Source: Antedon mediterranea (taxonomy: Eukaryota; Echinodermata; Crinoidea; Comatulida; Antedonidae). From it: DNA of 60,000 nucleotides. Positions 1 to 13,776 of this stretch are shown piece by piece. Numbering within the stretch: the first letter of the stretch is position 1; the number at the start of each line of letters is the position of its first letter. A program made the translations under genes and the position numbers. The DNA is taken from assembly GCF_964355755.1 (NCBI RefSeq), contig NC_092671.1:7515001-7575000 (forward strand). The letters are read 5' to 3'. The notes under the pieces are model-generated. The model was not told the origin of the DNA and did no database searches. It saw nothing but the letters and a program-made list of their open reading frames with translations.

Positions 1-281
1 TTGCGGCAAATGACCGATCTATCACGCGCCCTTTATTTAGAGCTGCTTATTTTAACAAAAACATTCCATAACATGGCAATAGTAGAAACAGTAAAATTAG
101 AACAAAATCTGTCAACGTGGTAATATTGAGAAATAAACATAAGAGCACATTATCCATCTTCCGGATATGTACAAAATTAGACGGAAATTAGTTATTGGCA
201 ACATAGGTGTAAAATACATTGCCAGGTGGAAATAAAAGAGAAAAAAAGTTTATTGATAAAACAAATTACAGGTCTCTAATA

Positions 282-1401
282 CCCCTTTTACACTATCACT
301 GTAACAGCGGTGTAACCCCGCAGTTGTTGGTACACCGGGTAGTTAAACGCCGGTGTTGTGGTTTTTATTGACTGGTGTAAATGGGAAAATCCAACCACCC
401 CGGTGTGGTCTCCCCGGGGTGAAACGAAGCTGAATGTTTTCCGGTGTACCTTCTCCGGTGTAGTCGAATCTACACCGGGGACAAGAAGTGTAAACGGTTT
501 TTGTGGTTCAACACCGAGCTGTTAAAGGTCATTGACGTGAAAATGTAACATTTTGTCACAGAAATACAATATATTATGCGAACAAAATAGGTTTTTTGCT
601 TAAAATACACCCTTTTTGCTTAAAATAATAATTGTACGATATATTGTGCTGTTCGTTATTTTATTATTTATTTATTTATATTTAAAGGCAAAAACACATT
701 TGTGATTTTTTTTTCTGCTGAAAATATTGAAATTTTTCATGTGCATTCTACCTTACCAGAAAGCCTAAAATAATGTAATATTGGTGTAACTCTACCCTGG
801 CCGATTCTATATGTAGGCCTAATTATTGAAAAGGGGAAAAATATATATAATACTGACGTCTTTAGGAACTGAAAAAGTAGGCCTACCATATAATAATTTT
901 CCTTCATTGATACATTGTTATGCTAATTAACAAATACATTTTTTATTTTAAATACTTACCATACCTACCCTATTTTTATGCCAACCTAACAATTTAAGGC
1001 CTATTTGTACGTACAGTCTACCAGGCGGAAATGCAGTCATTTTAAAAATAAAAATAATTGTTAGGCCCTAATTTTTAAATAATAAATGATAATCTTAATA
1101 GCCACAAAGAAAATATAACACTGGACTACATTCAAAATTAAATAAATTGTGTGTAAATTCGGATTATTATGTTTTTATATGAGATTTGTCGATATGTTCC
1201 AGTATTTTAACATTTAAACCATTAGTCAGTTAAGTTCCAGTGTGCGCTTGCAATAGTGATTTGATTGACAGCACCGGGGTGATCGATGCAGTGTAAATGG
1301 GCGCAACTCGAGTTCATCTCGCAGTTTTTTTGGCTAGTGTAAATGGAAATTGCCTCCGAGTTCAACTCGTGTTCCTCTCTCAGTCGATAGTGTAAAAAGG
1401 G
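282..1401. mobile_element. Non-autonomous DNA transposon with terminal inverted repeats and TA duplication
   Basis: The left end CCCCTTTTACACTATCACTG and the reverse complement of the right end CCCTTTTTACACTATCGACTG match with few differences, and TA flanks both ends (280-281 and 1402-1403). The 1.1-kb interior has no transposase reading frame. Subterminal zones (about 300-540 and 1260-1400) are unusually GC-rich and repeat short motifs such as GTGTAAATGG and CCGGTGT. A TA target and these ends would fit a Tc1/mariner-like or related superfamily. Superfamily is not certain. Confidence 0.65.
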
Positions 1402-2550
1402 TATAATTGAGATTATTTCTGCTGCTTATCGCTGAGTAACCCTTTATTTGGAAATAGATTTAATTTTAATAATTAAGATCATTCCGAAGTTTGTGCTCCT
1501 AGAAAATCATTTTAAATCAATTGGTAGTCGTCAACGAAAAATATTAAATTCAATGAACTCACGGTAAAATAATCTACAATAGTGGTCAATCAAGTATCTG
1601 TTATTTTACGTTGAAACTAAAAGTTTCACAGTGATAACTAGTTAAATTGTTCCACACAAACAGAGTGTTTTTAACTTTTATTTAAATGAGAACGCTCTTT
1701 AACCAGTTATATAAAGTAATTTTCCTGTTTCTACTGCCAGAGAAATTAGAGGTAATTTATTCACACAGGTATGAATCAGTTTTTGTTCGCAGCAGAAACT
1801 CGTTCTGTTATATTATATTGTTTGAAAGTTTGTAGAGTGCACAAGGCACATAATCTGGGATTTAAATCTGACTTTCTACAGTACCTTCTACTGTACAAAA
1901 TTAATTTATAGAAACAAATTGATTCATTGAATAGATTGTTAATTATAGTAATAATAACTAGAGGACTAACGAAGTAGGTTAATTAACTTATGCTATTTCA
2001 CCAAATCGACAGTTTATAGCAAAGACTTTGTATCATAACATGAACTTCTTGCCAAGAACATAATTCTGCTCTCATAAAAATACCTCTGTATTTATTGTTT
2101 GATAGGAGTGTCTCAATTTGCTCAATTCTAGATTCATGCAATAACCTAACTAACATTTGTGTTTGCATTGTCTTGGAAAACTGTGTGTAGATCAATCATG
2201 GAGGTATAAAAATAGAATTCTTTTATGGCAATTTCCTGTTACTCTGGTGAAAAAATATAAATTTTTTTTATGATCATTTTATATCACTTATTAATATATT
2301 CAGACATTTATGGTTTTGTATCGTAAAGTGAGGTCATATTATATTATTGTAATTTATTTAGCTAACGCTTTTGAATACAAAGTGTCATTGATCGTGACTT
2401 GTATGTACCTCACTAATTTTGTATTAAACTTGAGCAAAGTTGTTGTAGGAGATGGCTTCCTAGTTCAGATTTACAGTATGGAGTTGTACGACCGTGTACA
2501 GTCCGAAATCATAACTCTGAGTGTAGGTTTGAACAGGCCCTAAGTCTTAA

Positions 2551-3120
2551 GCTCTGATTATACTATCAAACTTTATGTGACAAAAAAATGTGATGTGCCC
2601 ATATATGGACTAAAGCCTCGTCTACACTATCAAACTTTATGTGACAAAAAAATGTGATGTGCCCATATGGACTAAAGCCTCATCTACACTATCAAACTTT
2701 ATGTGACAAAAAAATGTGATGTGCCCATATATGGACTAAAGCCTTGTCTACACTATCAAACTTTATGTGACAAAAAAATGTGATGTGCCCATATATGGAC
2801 TAAAACCTCGTCTACACTATCAAACTTTATGTGACAAAAAAATGTGATGTGCCCATATATGGACTAAAGCCTTGTCTACACTATCAAACTTTATGTGACA
2901 AAAAAATGTGATGTGCCCATATATGGACTAAAGCCTCGTCTACACTATCAAACTTTATGTGACAAACAAATGTGATGTGCCCAAATATGGACTAAAGCTT
3001 CGTCTACACTATCAAACTTTATGTGACAAAAAAAATGTGATGTGATCATATATGATGATGTCATATCACTACCACCATATTTAGGCACATCAAACTAGTT
3101 TGATAGTGTAGACTAAGTCA
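2551..3120. repeat. 64-bp tandem array (about 8 units) derived from one arm of a palindromic MITE
   Basis: Units begin TCTACACTATCAAACTTTAT and recur at about 2557, 2621, 2683, 2747, 2811, 2875, 2939 and 3003, nearly identical and mostly 64 bp apart. Each unit equals the left arm of the MITE family found intact at 37068-37212. The array ends with a single right arm (about 3047-3120, containing CTAGTTTGATAGTGTAGAC). Thus one MITE insertion had its left arm amplified. Confidence 0.9.
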
Positions 3121-6100
3121 TAGGCCACAGATACAACTTATAGCATAAAGGAATTAATTATACCAAGAATACTACTTAAATACTGTACAATGTGTGTCGG
3201 AACTAAAGGTAAATTCCCAAAATTGAAAGAAAACATTGATTTATAAACAGCTGTGCGTTGTAAATCACATGATTTGTGTTTAGTTTTCGCCACACTTTCA
3301 AACACTATTGATAACCATGTAATGCATCTTTCAAATTAATGATAGTTTAATTAATTAAAACTACCGTGATTGAATATATTTCACGAGTATTAATCCATGT
3401 TATTGTCAAGTATACTGAATTTACACATTAAATTTCACTTTAATCTCAGTTCTAAAATATCCCACTTTAGTAAACGTGAGCTTTTACTAAACTAAGTAGG
3501 GCACTGCAAATTGTTAGTTCTCGCGATTGTCAACATCGATATAGCTAGGATGTATTGACAATTTAACATTATGAAGTAGAATGTAAAATATGCAATCACG
3601 GTTCAGAACGGTGAAAAGAGATCATATTATTTGGTGAAGACATTAACCCTAAAGGATTTACATTACTGATTGCATGCGGTTTTATACACATATTTCAAAG
3701 CGTCTACTAGAATATATATCAGGCATAAAAACTTGAACTGTGCCTCATTTTATTTCCAAATTGAATTATATATATACATATACAGTTATTTCTTTAAAAA
3801 AAGAAGTTACATGTGTTTCTTCGAAATATTAGTTTTAACACCATTTGTCCATGTCCTAAAATTGAAAATAATGCTCCAAACTGGTGGACACAAATTGTAT
3901 GTAAACTATCAAGCCTAAGTGGCACTAATTAATATTTTTTTGCAATACAAGTAAATCAGCTGCCTTGATTTCATTTAAATTATTTCAAGAAAGCAAGGAC
4001 ACGCTCCATTGATTAACCCGCAATATTTAATTATTATTATTATTGTTGTGCAAGGTTTTGTCTATTAACCAACCAATTATGATGATAAGCAGGATAAAAG
4101 AATGAAAAACCACTGAGTTTAAAATCAATAATTTTTTGGACGGATGTTTATGCTCTTGTCTATGTTATGCTCTGTACACTATAAAGCCGTTTATTTAATG
4201 CAAAAAAGCTTTTTTCGTGATTTCTTTACTGCAAGTGCAACCATATCATTTTTCCCACCTGTGTGCAATTGGCTCAATAAGAATATATGCTGCATATTTT
4301 TTAATAATGATAATAATTTGTTGTGGCAATACACGCAGTAAACAAATAGTAATTTTCACAGCATTTTACGAAATGCTGTTAATATCCATAGAGACAACAT
4401 TCATTTTAAAAGAGCTTTATTTAAATAAATGGGTTTTTAGACAGGATTTAAAAATGTTTAATGAGCTACACTGGAAGCTTGTTCTTTTAAAAAGTTATTG
4501 TTTGTGAACACCTCATACTGGCTTTACTTGGAAAGTAACAAAATACTGAATATGACTGTTATTATTGCAACCCAAATAAATATGTTACAAATTTATTTTT
4601 TAATATTCCAACATTCTCCATATAAAGATGCGGCATGTGTTTAATTACAGAATTAATTCCAAATATTTAACAAATCCTAATATGGTCATTTTTATCTGTC
4701 ACTATTAACTAGGTCTGACCGAACTTAGGGCCATTTTTGTCATTAGTTTAATTTACAATTCCAGCCAGTTGACCCCTCCACTCATTGTGTCAATATTTAT
4801 CAGATGTGTGGCTGAAGACTTGCCAGATGAGAGAGGCTTACAAAGTATTTGAAAGAAGTACAAATTTGAGATTGATAGTTCTGATAAGATACCATTCTCA
4901 TCTAATGTACATTATTAATCTTCATCATCATCATATTTTCTAATGCTGTATTTTGCCCAAAAGCAGATGTATTTTCTGGCATCAGGGAAGTTGGAATATG
5001 TCATTTATCATTAAAAAGATCATCTAAAAAAGACATTACGGTTCTATTTTTATTAGCCTAGACATTTTCATTATTACCAAATGCCAGATCGCATAATTGG
5101 CCCACAAAAATGTAAAAGGTAATTCTAATGTTATACTTGATTAACATTTTTGAAATTGTATTTGATATAGAAATGTTTTCACATGGGCTATATCCCACAA
5201 TCTAGGGTTTTATAACTTTGATTAAAAAGGAGACATGATTATTATCAAAGATACAATCAGTGGGAACAACTTTTGAAAGTGTAATGATGTTTTTTAACCT
5301 TTTGGCCGGTAAAATGACAATGATTTTCTTTTCTCATTAAACAGCATTAGATTTTGGACAAGATATAATCTAATGAGAATTAAGAGAGGTTTTAAAAAAA
5401 TGCAAAAACTAAACAAATCTCCTTTATTATTGGATTGTCACTGAAATATCCTCTTAAATGACATCATCAATGTCATCATCACTGATATGATTTATTAGAA
5501 TTCTGTATGTATTTAAAACAAAAATTATTCCATTATAGTTTATTGAAGTTTAGATTATGAAATCAATTATATAAATGTAAAATGTATTATTATTAATCCA
5601 AAAGGTAAGAGAAATTCTTTTTTTTCAAAAAGCTTATATAATCTACTGCCCTCTGTTGGGAAGATGGAAATAATAATTGGCAGGTAATAATATATGATAA
5701 TTAAATATTCATCATTAACAGAATAAGAAGATTTTGAAAAAAGGTGTAAGACTTCAGAAAGGATTTCCTGAAGCAAATGTGTGTGTATGAATATGTTACA
5801 TGTGAGTTAATGTGAGAAGATAACTATAAACCAAAATCTGTTCTTGGTTGGAGAAATGAATACCTTGCTTGGAGAATGTTGATTTAGCCTTCACTTATCT
5901 AAATTGGAATCTCTCATTTAGTAATTGAGGTCAGCTAATATTGTATTAATTGCTTGAGACAATTATTATCTTCATTAAACAAACTCATTACATGAATAAT
6001 TGCAATTTATAATGGAACATGCATGCTTTGATTGTATACAAAGCACTGCGTTTCATTTAATAAATTTAATCATCAGATTCAGCAGTGATTTCTCCCCTCT

Positions 6101-9100
6101 CCTGAAAATGGAATATTCTGCAATTAAATCTCCTCCTTGCCTGTAGTTGCTGTGGAACTCCAATGACCAGTTTTGACATGTGCAGATAATAACGAACTAC
6201 TATAAGACTACAACTATTCTCATCTTCTTCCCAGCCGCTTGTGCTTGAACACTTCCCCGAGCTTGTTTGTTATTCGTTTCATACGCACCTGCTGTAATAA
6301 GTTTCTTTCGATTTTCACGTATACAAACTGAAATGGATTTCTTCCTAGAGGTCTGACATTGAACCAGAGATTCAACTGTATGTAGTAGTATAATCATTTC
6401 CCAAACCTTGTAAGTTTAATCTTCTTCTATTTTGTTTGTATTGGATGATGCTATTGGATTTCAATGTACATATTACAGATAGGCTGTACATATAGGAATC
6501 TGTTATCATTGTTTTGTATATTTCAAGTAGGTATCCATTAGTCGTGGGAGGCGAGTTAAATAATCGATAAAATCTGCTTCTAGGTGATTGTACATTGAAT
6601 TTTAAACTGATAACTTGCATAAAATTGTCCTAAATTTAACTTTTAAATTATCATTCTATTTTAAGAAGATTTCTTTCTTTTCTAAATTGTGCACTCTAGT
6701 GCAGTCTTGATAATCACAGAAATATGAATCTCATAATTTATTAAAATAATATTTGTGAAAATCATTAAGATTTGTTGCTATTTTGCACCATAGTAATTAT
6801 TTATATCTTAGGTCTCAGCTTATAATGTGTTTGCAAGTTAATAAGTTAGATAGATAATAGGCCTATACAGTATTAAATTAAAGGAAATTGTTAATTATAT
6901 ATTTTACAACTCTGTAGCTAAATATTGCTATCATGAGGAACGCCATCTGAAATGTTCCATTTAGGATTTAGATACTTATTGTAGACGATAATTGTATTTT
7001 TTTGCCTTTTACTTGTTCCTATCCCCTAACTGTCTGTGTCTGTCACCAAACAAGAATTGTCATCATTGAAATAACTGATATAATAACTGATATATCAAAA
7101 CTATTATACTTTTTAACTACATTATTGCACGCAGCAAAAATAATAGAAAGTACATTAAGGAAATACAACAACATTTAATGTTAGGTTTTTAATTCACCTG
7201 CTTTCAATGTTTTGTAAATGACAGTGAAAATCCAATTAGCAAAACATACACAATTTCATTAAACCAAAAGAAAATCAGGATGAAAGAATGAATACCAAGG
7301 AATGTTTATTATAAATTTATAATATTGATACAGTCTCTGTCATTATTAAATTTATGGAATATTTATAACTAGCTCAGTACTCACTCATTCTGTTTGAGAA
7401 ACCTGATTGATTTCTTTGGTCTATTAGAATCCCAAGAGTGTAACAACGCATTATAATTGTAGGAATGATAATAAGTATGACGTTAGTACGGTATAAAATA
7501 AAACAATTAAAACCAGGCTAGGCCTATGTGACATTTGGATGTATGGAAAAAGCTGAATAGCGTGCTTAAAGACCCGAAGGTTGTCACTTAATGACTTGCC
7601 TGAAGCCACGCTGTATCTGATTTTCTTGGTTGGGGCTAGCATTTCATCACCATTATACCGTTGTCTTGCTACTTATATTGATTCTTAGTATAAACTAAAT
7701 CACTGCAGGTGTCAGAATGGACAGTGCTAAAAACAACGATTTAAAGCAATGGTGCATGCTGGGACAATTGACCATTCATGTGTATTTTAACGCAATAAAT
7801 GATACTATCATTTGTAATTCTTGCATACATTTATCTGTCTGGGTTTATGCCTTGTTGTAAATCCTATTGGCTGACTAATCAACAGGAAATTAATAATTAT
7901 TGTATATTTCACCTGATATGTAATTTATACGAAGATTTAATTGAAAAGCTTAAATTACAATTTGTATAAAAATTATTGGAATCAAGGCAATCAATCTATT
8001 TATTGATTTTTTTATAAAGATTCATAATATTACGTACTTAGCCTATTAGTTCATTGTGTTTCCTAATTATTGATGGTTGGTTAAAGTCTTAAAAACCTAT
8101 GAATAATTCCATCCTTAGACATTTTTCCCACCAGTAACTTGTTTTTTTCTCTGGTAAAATTGTATATTCCAATTTCATTTTTCTTTTATATAGAGAAGAA
8201 TAGTATTTAATGTCATTTGCCATTTTCCTTAATATGGATTATTATTGATGATTTGAAATTTAACAAAGATGGGAGATGGTATACCAATTATAAAAAACTG
8301 TTTTAACGTTCCTTTCTAAATTTATCACACATTAGATATTTTTAATCTATTTCTTACCAGAAAACCAGACAAAGTCTATGTTATTGTTACTAAAATAGTT
8401 TATGTTTCTTTTCCTATTACTATACTCCACTTGAAGGTTACAAAAAAGAAACTGTGAAAGAAGTTATAGATTGGCTGTGAATAGTAAGCAGATGCCCTGT
8501 TTCTTCGTAAACCTAGGTACAGGTTGATTTAGGGATATAACCTGCCTGGTCTTGCCACATCACCTTTTTATTGTTTTGACACCCTGAATAAACAAACTTG
8601 AACATTGTTAGTATTAGCTTACCTACATCAAGTCTAAACATCTGTTGTAATTTGCATTTTAATTTACCACACTGGTTTGCCTTCCCTATTGTCTGTATTA
8701 TTTAGAAAATCTAAATTATTGATGATTTACTATTCAAATTCAATGTTGATTTGCAGAAGCTGAATAAAACTGAATAAATACATTTTAGAAGATGTAAATA
8801 CCTTAGTTGCAGCTAGTTTATAATAATTAACCAAAAATGTTTAAATCATACAAGAGACATACATTTCAAAATGTACGACTTCCTGTAAACTCTCTCTATA
8901 TATATAATATCTCAAATATTATTGAAGTTGGCAAAAATTTATACTTTTAAAAATGTTGATTGGCCTCATAACATCTTCTCCTTTACAAACTATAGACAAC
9001 AAAATTCTCCACTTTGAACAGGACAGTATCCCAAGTTGTTTAGTTACCTTTAATACAAGCTAATAATATGTACAATGGAAAAGACAAACTATCCCCATGT

Positions 9101-11855
9101 TATATATACCGTATATACAACGTTTAGTACACACCGGTAGTTTAATTTTCTCTTTCCATTTTCCTTTAGGGCATTTAAGAAAATCATGTTATTAGCTTCC
9201 ATAATGTAAACAATATATGAATGTTAAATTATTAAAGACAAAACATGCTTTTATATTCAAACAGATTATATTTTTCAAATAATAATATAATGGAAATGAA
9301 TTGTACTTCCATTTATTTTTTGTTAATATAATGATTATATGACCTCAAGGAAAGTGGTATTTCCATCATAAAAATATCTAGTTATACTGATCGTTGAATA
9401 ATATATATCGGATAAGACAAGTTTTATTGGAAAGTACCTGTTTTTGGTGATTTTTACCTAACCTATCAAAAGCTATTTGTTCTCAGAATCTTCAGTGACA
9501 TTTTAAATGTCAATACTCTAGCAACAATCATTTTATTTAACTTATTGTTCAGAAAATTATTTGATACTACTATAAAGTATTAATAATTATAATGTCACGT
9601 GTAGTAGGCCTATGTATCCACAAACAGCTTTGAGTGGGTCAGGGTGTAAAACCTTTGTAGTAGGGTATTGGAATGTATCTCGTTTGGTGTGCGTGATGAT
9701 GGTTGAAAAGGTGTTTTGCTGGAGGAATCCGTAGCTTTGCCAAAACCCATCATAAATCACCTTCCTACCTCTGTCCAAGACAAACTGTATCTATGTTAAT
9801 TTTCTACATAGCACACTCGTTCACATGTTTGATGACGAATAACTCTTTTCACGGACAAGTAAAGGAGTTATACCATTTTAAATACAAAATACATTTTTAG
9901 AGTTCTATTTTACATAACACACTCTTACTACAGAGTATTTATTACATCAATTCTTTGCCACCCAATCAAAGGACTAGCAGATATACGCTACCAACCTTTA
10001 ACTAACAGTTAGGCAAAGATCAGGAGCGAAGAACTCATGAAACTTGATACGCTTAAATTATCATTCTCAATGGGGAAGCTATCAGAAAATAGGCCAGAAT
10101 CTGTAGGCCTAGCACATCTAATAATATATCATAGTTAATGGAAGGTGGGAATTGGTGCCCAAATTAGGCATACGAGCACTAATGACTCTCTTGTCGCTCT
10201 GGTTAGTCCCCTATCGTGCTTAGTCTATTTTATTGACAGTGATGAAAGCCGCCAGATCATTTAATCCTCTCCGCAGGATTTGAATCATCACATAACATCA
10301 TCCTAACATTGATCCAAATTGTGCACATACACAAATAATGCAATTGACCAGGGAGAAAAATTAATTTCTGAAGATTATGTAATTATCTATTATTCTATAA
10401 TTATACGTATAGCATTGGATATTATGAAGTTTGAATGATTTAGCTTCTCAGATCGCCAGAGCATGACATCTCTTGCATAATGAACAGCATGCACCTGCCT
10501 TGTAATACTTAATAACTGTTAATATTCCATCTTCTTTTCATGAAATTGTTGCTGTAAGTAACTAGAAATAGTTTGTCATCCACATAATGAAAATATCAAA
10601 TTAATTGGAGGATTATCCCATCCAAGAACAAGAAAGGTCTACTGATAATATAATTAAAAATATTCATTTTTTTAAATTATGAGAAATATTAGTGTATTTA
10701 TAGCTAATAAAGTAATTACTTTTAATAATTTTGTAAAGTGTAATCTCTATAGCTAATTTACAGTTCCCAATTTGACGTTAAATTTATATGTTTAAAAAAC
10801 TTTGAAAAACTAAAATGTAGCAAATAATGATGCCATCATCTAAAGTTGAAAAAACGAGAGGTGGACTCCAGTATTTTTTACTTGTCCCCGGCCTATCATC
10901 GTGCTAGAGGTCGGCATGAGGGAGTGTTGACATGTAAAAAAAAATAAATATAAAAGAGTGCATAAACTTTTAGATGGTGATAATTAGGCACAGAGTTTTG
11001 ATATTCATTTTATACAAATGGTAAAATATATATGGACAGTGTGAGACTTTTTTGTACATTAAAATGAGATTCTTTATCTTAATTCATCTGTTGTCAAGAT
11101 TACAATCTGTATCCTTAATATACTGTAATAAGGTCTATTTATAGACATAGGCCAGCTAAGATTTCAAACAGTGAGTATGATTTATGTTTCAAATTGGTTA
11201 GAATTGTGTATCTATAATTCAACACCCATTTACTTGTAATGCACTGGTGTAAGTACAAGTACAGTGTGTCAGAATGAATTAGACCAACCTATAGATTTAC
11301 CTTGAACTTGTTGATTGATAGGTCTGAGAAACAAAGCCAATGTATAGGAGGTCAAATCCATGCTTACTGTAGAAAAACTCATAAATTAATAATTCATACA
11401 ATTTTACCCAGTTTCATAATACATCTATTAGTGTCAATAAAAAAGAATGTTTAACAAAAGTTGTTTATTAAAAGCTTCCGGAATCGCCTATTACATCCCA
11501 AAGGTCGTGTATAGGTGTTTTGTTGAAAGGTGTATAAATTGAATAAATCATTGATGCTGGCATTTTATAGGCCAGCTATTAGTGTTAATAAAAAGTATTT
11601 TACATGTTGCTAAATACTTTGTGATAATAAATGTCAGAATAGCTAACACTAACAGCAACACAATGTGGAATAATGCATACTTCATTTCTTGCATGTACTG
11701 TAGGCCTACTATAATATGTGTACATTTATATATAATAAAGATCAAAAGAATAAAAGGGCTGTCTCCTTCTAATTCAAAACAATTTGTGCACCGTTGGTCC
11801 TCCCACCTCTCCCTGCCTCCATTGTGTGTTGGCATTCTCCCAGTGGTTGTTTTTG

Positions 11856-11995
11856 TTCTGTCTACACTATCAAACTCGTTGTGATGTGATGTGCCAAAAT
11901 TTGGTAGTGAACCAAATATGGTAGTGATATGACATCATCATGTCCATATATGGGCACATCACATTTTTTTTGTGACAACAAGTTTGATACTGCAT
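11856..11995 (-). mobile_element. Palindromic MITE copy (reverse orientation)
   Basis: It starts near TCTGTCTACACTATCAAACT and ends in a decayed AAGTTTGATACTG. The interior GACATCATCATGTCCATATA places it in the reverse orientation relative to most copies here. The ends are partly eroded. Confidence 0.75.
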
Positions 11996-12756
11996 TTAGT
12001 TAACTGTTTATGTTTTAATCTGGGTGGCTGTCAGTGTATTTTGCGTTTAATTTTTTGGTTGTATAATTTTTCATGTACTTTTATTAATCGTAATCTTGTG
12101 ATTGTATCAGGAAATATTAAGTGGCAGGTACTTTAGTTAATAAGAGCAGTCGAAGGCTACGATGAAATTAACAATATATCCATTATAATCAACTACATGA
12201 AATATTAATGTATTAGTTGTTGTTTAATTCACGAAATAATATCTTATATATTATATTTTATTTATACAAGAAAATAGAAACATATTTTTGTTTGTAATTT
12301 GTAATGACAAATGTTTAATACCGTACTGAAAATAATATCAATGATTTATCAAAATGTTTTTAATTAAAGAAATTACCTATAAAATGAATAATAAAACAGC
12401 AGCAAAAATAGTAGCTGTGTGAATGACTCTTGATGTTTAGATAATTGTTTTTGTAGGCAGTTGGCAACATTTTCGTGAGGTAAAGCAAGCCTATTTACTG
12501 GCACAGTTTTTTCTGTTGATTTCTAGTTTGAAAAGGAGGCTATTCGAACCCTATGAATCTCTCTGGTTTGGTAGGTGGGTGCTGATAGAGATGATAGCTA
12601 GGATATAAGGGTTTTTTAATATAATAATAATAAGTCTATTATTTTTAATAATATTTGCAGAATAAATGATTTATAGTCTGAAGACCTAGTTATTATCTTT
12701 GATGCCCATTTTTGGCTTTGTAAAAATTACCTGACCTATTTAATTTAGAAAAAGTC

Positions 12757-13030
12757 AATCAATCAATCAATCAATCTTTATTTTTCCATCATTATTCATA
12801 ACAAACATAACAAAAATACAATTTAAGATGGAGGACGTACAACTAAGGCAGAGCCTGAAAAAACGTTGTACAACCTTTACAATAAAAACACTAACAAAAA
12901 CATACACATACAAATATTGAAGGACATAAATAAATATATATAAGAATACATATAAATTCACAATATACATATATAAAGACGCAACCCACCCACCCTTGTG
13001 GTCAATCTTCAATACATTTTGATGCATCCT
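12757..13030 (-). mobile_element. 3' end of a LINE-type retrotransposon (antisense to PCBP)
   Basis: Read on the minus strand, the sequence ends AATAAAGATTGATTGATTGA, the pattern of CR1/L2-like LINE tails: a poly(A) signal followed by short tandem repeats. The plus strand shows (AATC)n at 12757-12776. No reverse transcriptase frame remains. Confidence 0.6.
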
Positions 13031-13688
13031 TCTGTCTATACTTTTGAACTGCAAATTTACTTCAAAATATGTAAAAGGCTATAATTCATTCTTTACACGT
13101 ATCTGTCCATTGACACCGGTTTCATGTATGATAAATTATTTAATGTATGTATTTAGAACGATAAGATTAATCACTATTGTATATTGTGATAGAAAATCTA
13201 GCACTCGTTTCTTGAAAACGACAATAATTGTTGTTCTAAAAATCACAATGAATTTAATGCATGTGGTCACTTCCAACAAAAATCCACAAAAGGTAGGATT
13301 TTTCCTAAAGTAGCCTTACATTTTCATTTACACACACTCTTCAAAGTATAATATCACATTTCTCCTTGGTATGTTACAAAATACATGGAAGTGTAAATAA
13401 AGTGTCTTCCACCTTAAAATTTAGTTTAAAACCAGCTCAGCTTGATTTTCAGCAAGCATCTTTAATATAAAGCCACTCTTTACCACCTAGTTCCACCTAT
13501 ACTATACATCATTTTTCATATTTGAACACAGTCCAAATTAGCCAAGCAAAATAAAATAAATATACCGGTCTCACGGATGAGTATCTTTGATCTTTCTGCA
13601 ACAGGAATGTGTGATATAAAGATAGTCTAGGAATTGGTTTAAAAATTGCTGACATTTATATAGTGTCTACTACACTTATTGGATGTTT

Positions 13689-13776
13689 CCCCAGCAGGAA
13701 CAGCCTGATATTGGCCTCATGGTTTAGGAGTACCCCAGCAGGAACAGCCTGAAATTGGCCTCATGGTTTAGGAGTA
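13689..13776. repeat. 44-bp tandem duplication
   Basis: Two adjacent copies of a unit starting CCCCAGCAGGAACAGCCTGA differ at about one position, so the duplication is recent. Confidence 0.9.

Noticed and set aside
11548-11884. Overlapping plus- and minus-strand open frames of about 95-100 codons
   Set aside because: Both strands are open over the same DNA, the peptides are hydrophobic low-complexity, and the plus-strand one runs into a MITE.
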